Made by a program: the position numbers and the translations under genes | The notes under the pieces: model-generated | Told to the model about the DNA's origin: nothing | The model's input: the letters and a program-made list of their open reading frames with translations, nothing else | Database searches by the model: none | In this document: piece after piece, positions 5,315 to 5,971 of the stretch | Layout: every line of letters starts with the position of its first letter | Position numbering within the stretch: the stretch's first letter is position 1 | NCBI GenBank assembly: GCA_002430075.1 | Contig: DJBN01000052.1 | Coordinates: 10,319-16,289 of the forward strand | Source of the DNA: Actinobacteria bacterium UBA5975 | GTDB lineage: Bacteria; Actinomycetota; Actinomycetes; Nanopelagicales; Nanopelagicaceae | Length of the DNA stretch: 5,971 nucleotides | Direction of reading: 5' to 3'

Positions 5315-5971
5315 ATGAAAATCGGTCTCGTAGGAGCTAGCGGTTATGCGGGAGGCGAGTTGCTTCGTCTTCTTGCTACCCATCCCCATTTTGAAGTTTC
5401 TGCGATTACAGCACACTCCAATGCGGGGGAGCAGGTCACATCCGTGCATCCGCAGCTTCAGAGCTATGCAGGCAAGAAGTTCAGCGCATTTACTCCCTCT
5501 GATTTCACCGCTTGTGACCTAATCTTTTTAGCTCTACCTCACGGAGAGTCTGCAAAGGTAATTGCACAGCTTCCGACGAGTGCAAAGATCGTTGATCTTG
5601 GTGCTGACTACAGATTGGAGAGCGCTGATGCTTGGGCTCACTACTACGGTGGAGAGCATGCGGGTACGTGGACCTATGGTCTTGCTGATATTGAACCCTT
5701 TAAATCCCAGATTTCTCGATCAAGCAAGGTTGCAAACCCTGGATGCTATGCAACCTCGGTTGCGTTAGGTGTAGCACCTGCATCTGCCTTCGCTGATGTA
5801 AGTGATGTTGTTGTCGTTGCAGCCTCTGGAACTTCGGGTGCTGGTAGAAGTGCGAAGATCAATCTGATCGCTAGTGAAGTTGCTGGCTCGCTTACTTCAT
5901 ACAAGTTCGGCGCGTGTCATGGCAGCCCCAAGATCTCGATTGGTAATCACTACATTAACCAGCCCACCATC
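5315..5971 (+). CDS. argC: N-acetyl-gamma-glutamyl-phosphate reductase, N-terminal part (3' end outside window; EC 1.2.1.38)
   Basis: ArgC reduces N-acetylglutamyl phosphate to the semialdehyde with NADPH, the third step of arginine (ornithine) synthesis, in the cytoplasm. The frame from the ATG at 5315 stays open to the window edge, giving 219 of the roughly 340 residues usual for the family. Visible hallmarks are the nucleotide-binding GASGYAGGELLRLL (7-20), LALPHGES (72-79), VDLGADYRL (93-101), YGLADIEP (121-128), the active-site NPGCYAT (141-147, catalytic C144) and AASGTSGAGRSAK (169-181). Downstream of these, where relatives normally have HRHTPEI, this protein reads CHGSPKI (201-207). 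H202 may still be the catalytic His, but the Glu is replaced by Lys and one residue seems missing. There is no Shine-Dalgarno; the start is fixed by the conserved MKIGLVGASGYAG beginning. An ArgR-like operator lies directly upstream, and in related Actinobacteria argJ, argB and argD often follow. Confidence 0.94.
   Translation, partial: MKIGLVGASGYAGGELLRLLATHPHFEVSAITAHSNAGEQVTSVHPQLQSYAGKKFSAFTPSDFTACDLIFLALPHGESAKVIAQLPTSAKIVDLGADYRLESADAWAHYYGGEHAGTWTYGLADIEPFKSQISRSSKVANPGCYATSVALGVAPASAFADVSDVVVVAASGTSGAGRSAKINLIASEVAGSLTSYKFGACHGSPKISIGNHYINQPTI

Overview
The window is an ordinary, tightly packed bacterial housekeeping locus, entirely on the + strand. In order it holds infC (3' end only), rpmI, rplT, a SpoU/TrmH-family RNA methyltransferase, pheS, pheT and argC (5' part only). 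The order translation factor, two ribosomal proteins, RNA methylase, both phenylalanyl-tRNA synthetase subunits, then argC is, from general knowledge, the order typical of Actinobacteria. The Ala/Lys-rich tail on IF3 and the L20 sequence also fit that phylum. By eye the base composition is close to half G+C, low for most Actinobacteria. It would suit a streamlined low-GC lineage such as freshwater acI (Nanopelagicales); this placement is inference, and the window holds no rRNA to settle it.

Layout: 1-390 is the C-terminal part of IF3. rpmI (430-627) and rplT (642-1001) follow, each with a clear purine-rich ribosome binding site. The methyltransferase (1016-1801) has no visible Shine-Dalgarno, and a perfect 15-bp inverted repeat lies almost directly after its start codon. 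pheS (1812-2819) also lacks a Shine-Dalgarno but has a TAGAAT box just upstream. pheT (2820-5276) starts on the base after the pheS stop. The 38-bp gap between pheT and argC (5315 to the window end) is filled by TGCATAA repeats at 10-bp intervals that look like an arginine-repressor operator.

Functionally the locus joins translation initiation (IF3), large-subunit assembly (L35, L20), RNA modification and Phe-tRNA charging (PheS2PheT2) to the first gene of what is probably an arginine biosynthesis operon. The inferred regulation is a ribosomal-protein transcript from upstream, a possible break or throttle at the hairpin in the methylase gene, a possible separate promoter for pheST, and an arginine-responsive promoter for argC.

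I found no new multi-gene system, mobile element, CRISPR array, tRNA or rRNA. What deserves a second look is small and mostly regulatory: the hairpin, the helically phased operator that includes the pheT stop codon, the contrast between genes with and without a Shine-Dalgarno, the relocated rplT start and an unusual ArgC active-site segment. No stretch over 300 bases lacks a gene.
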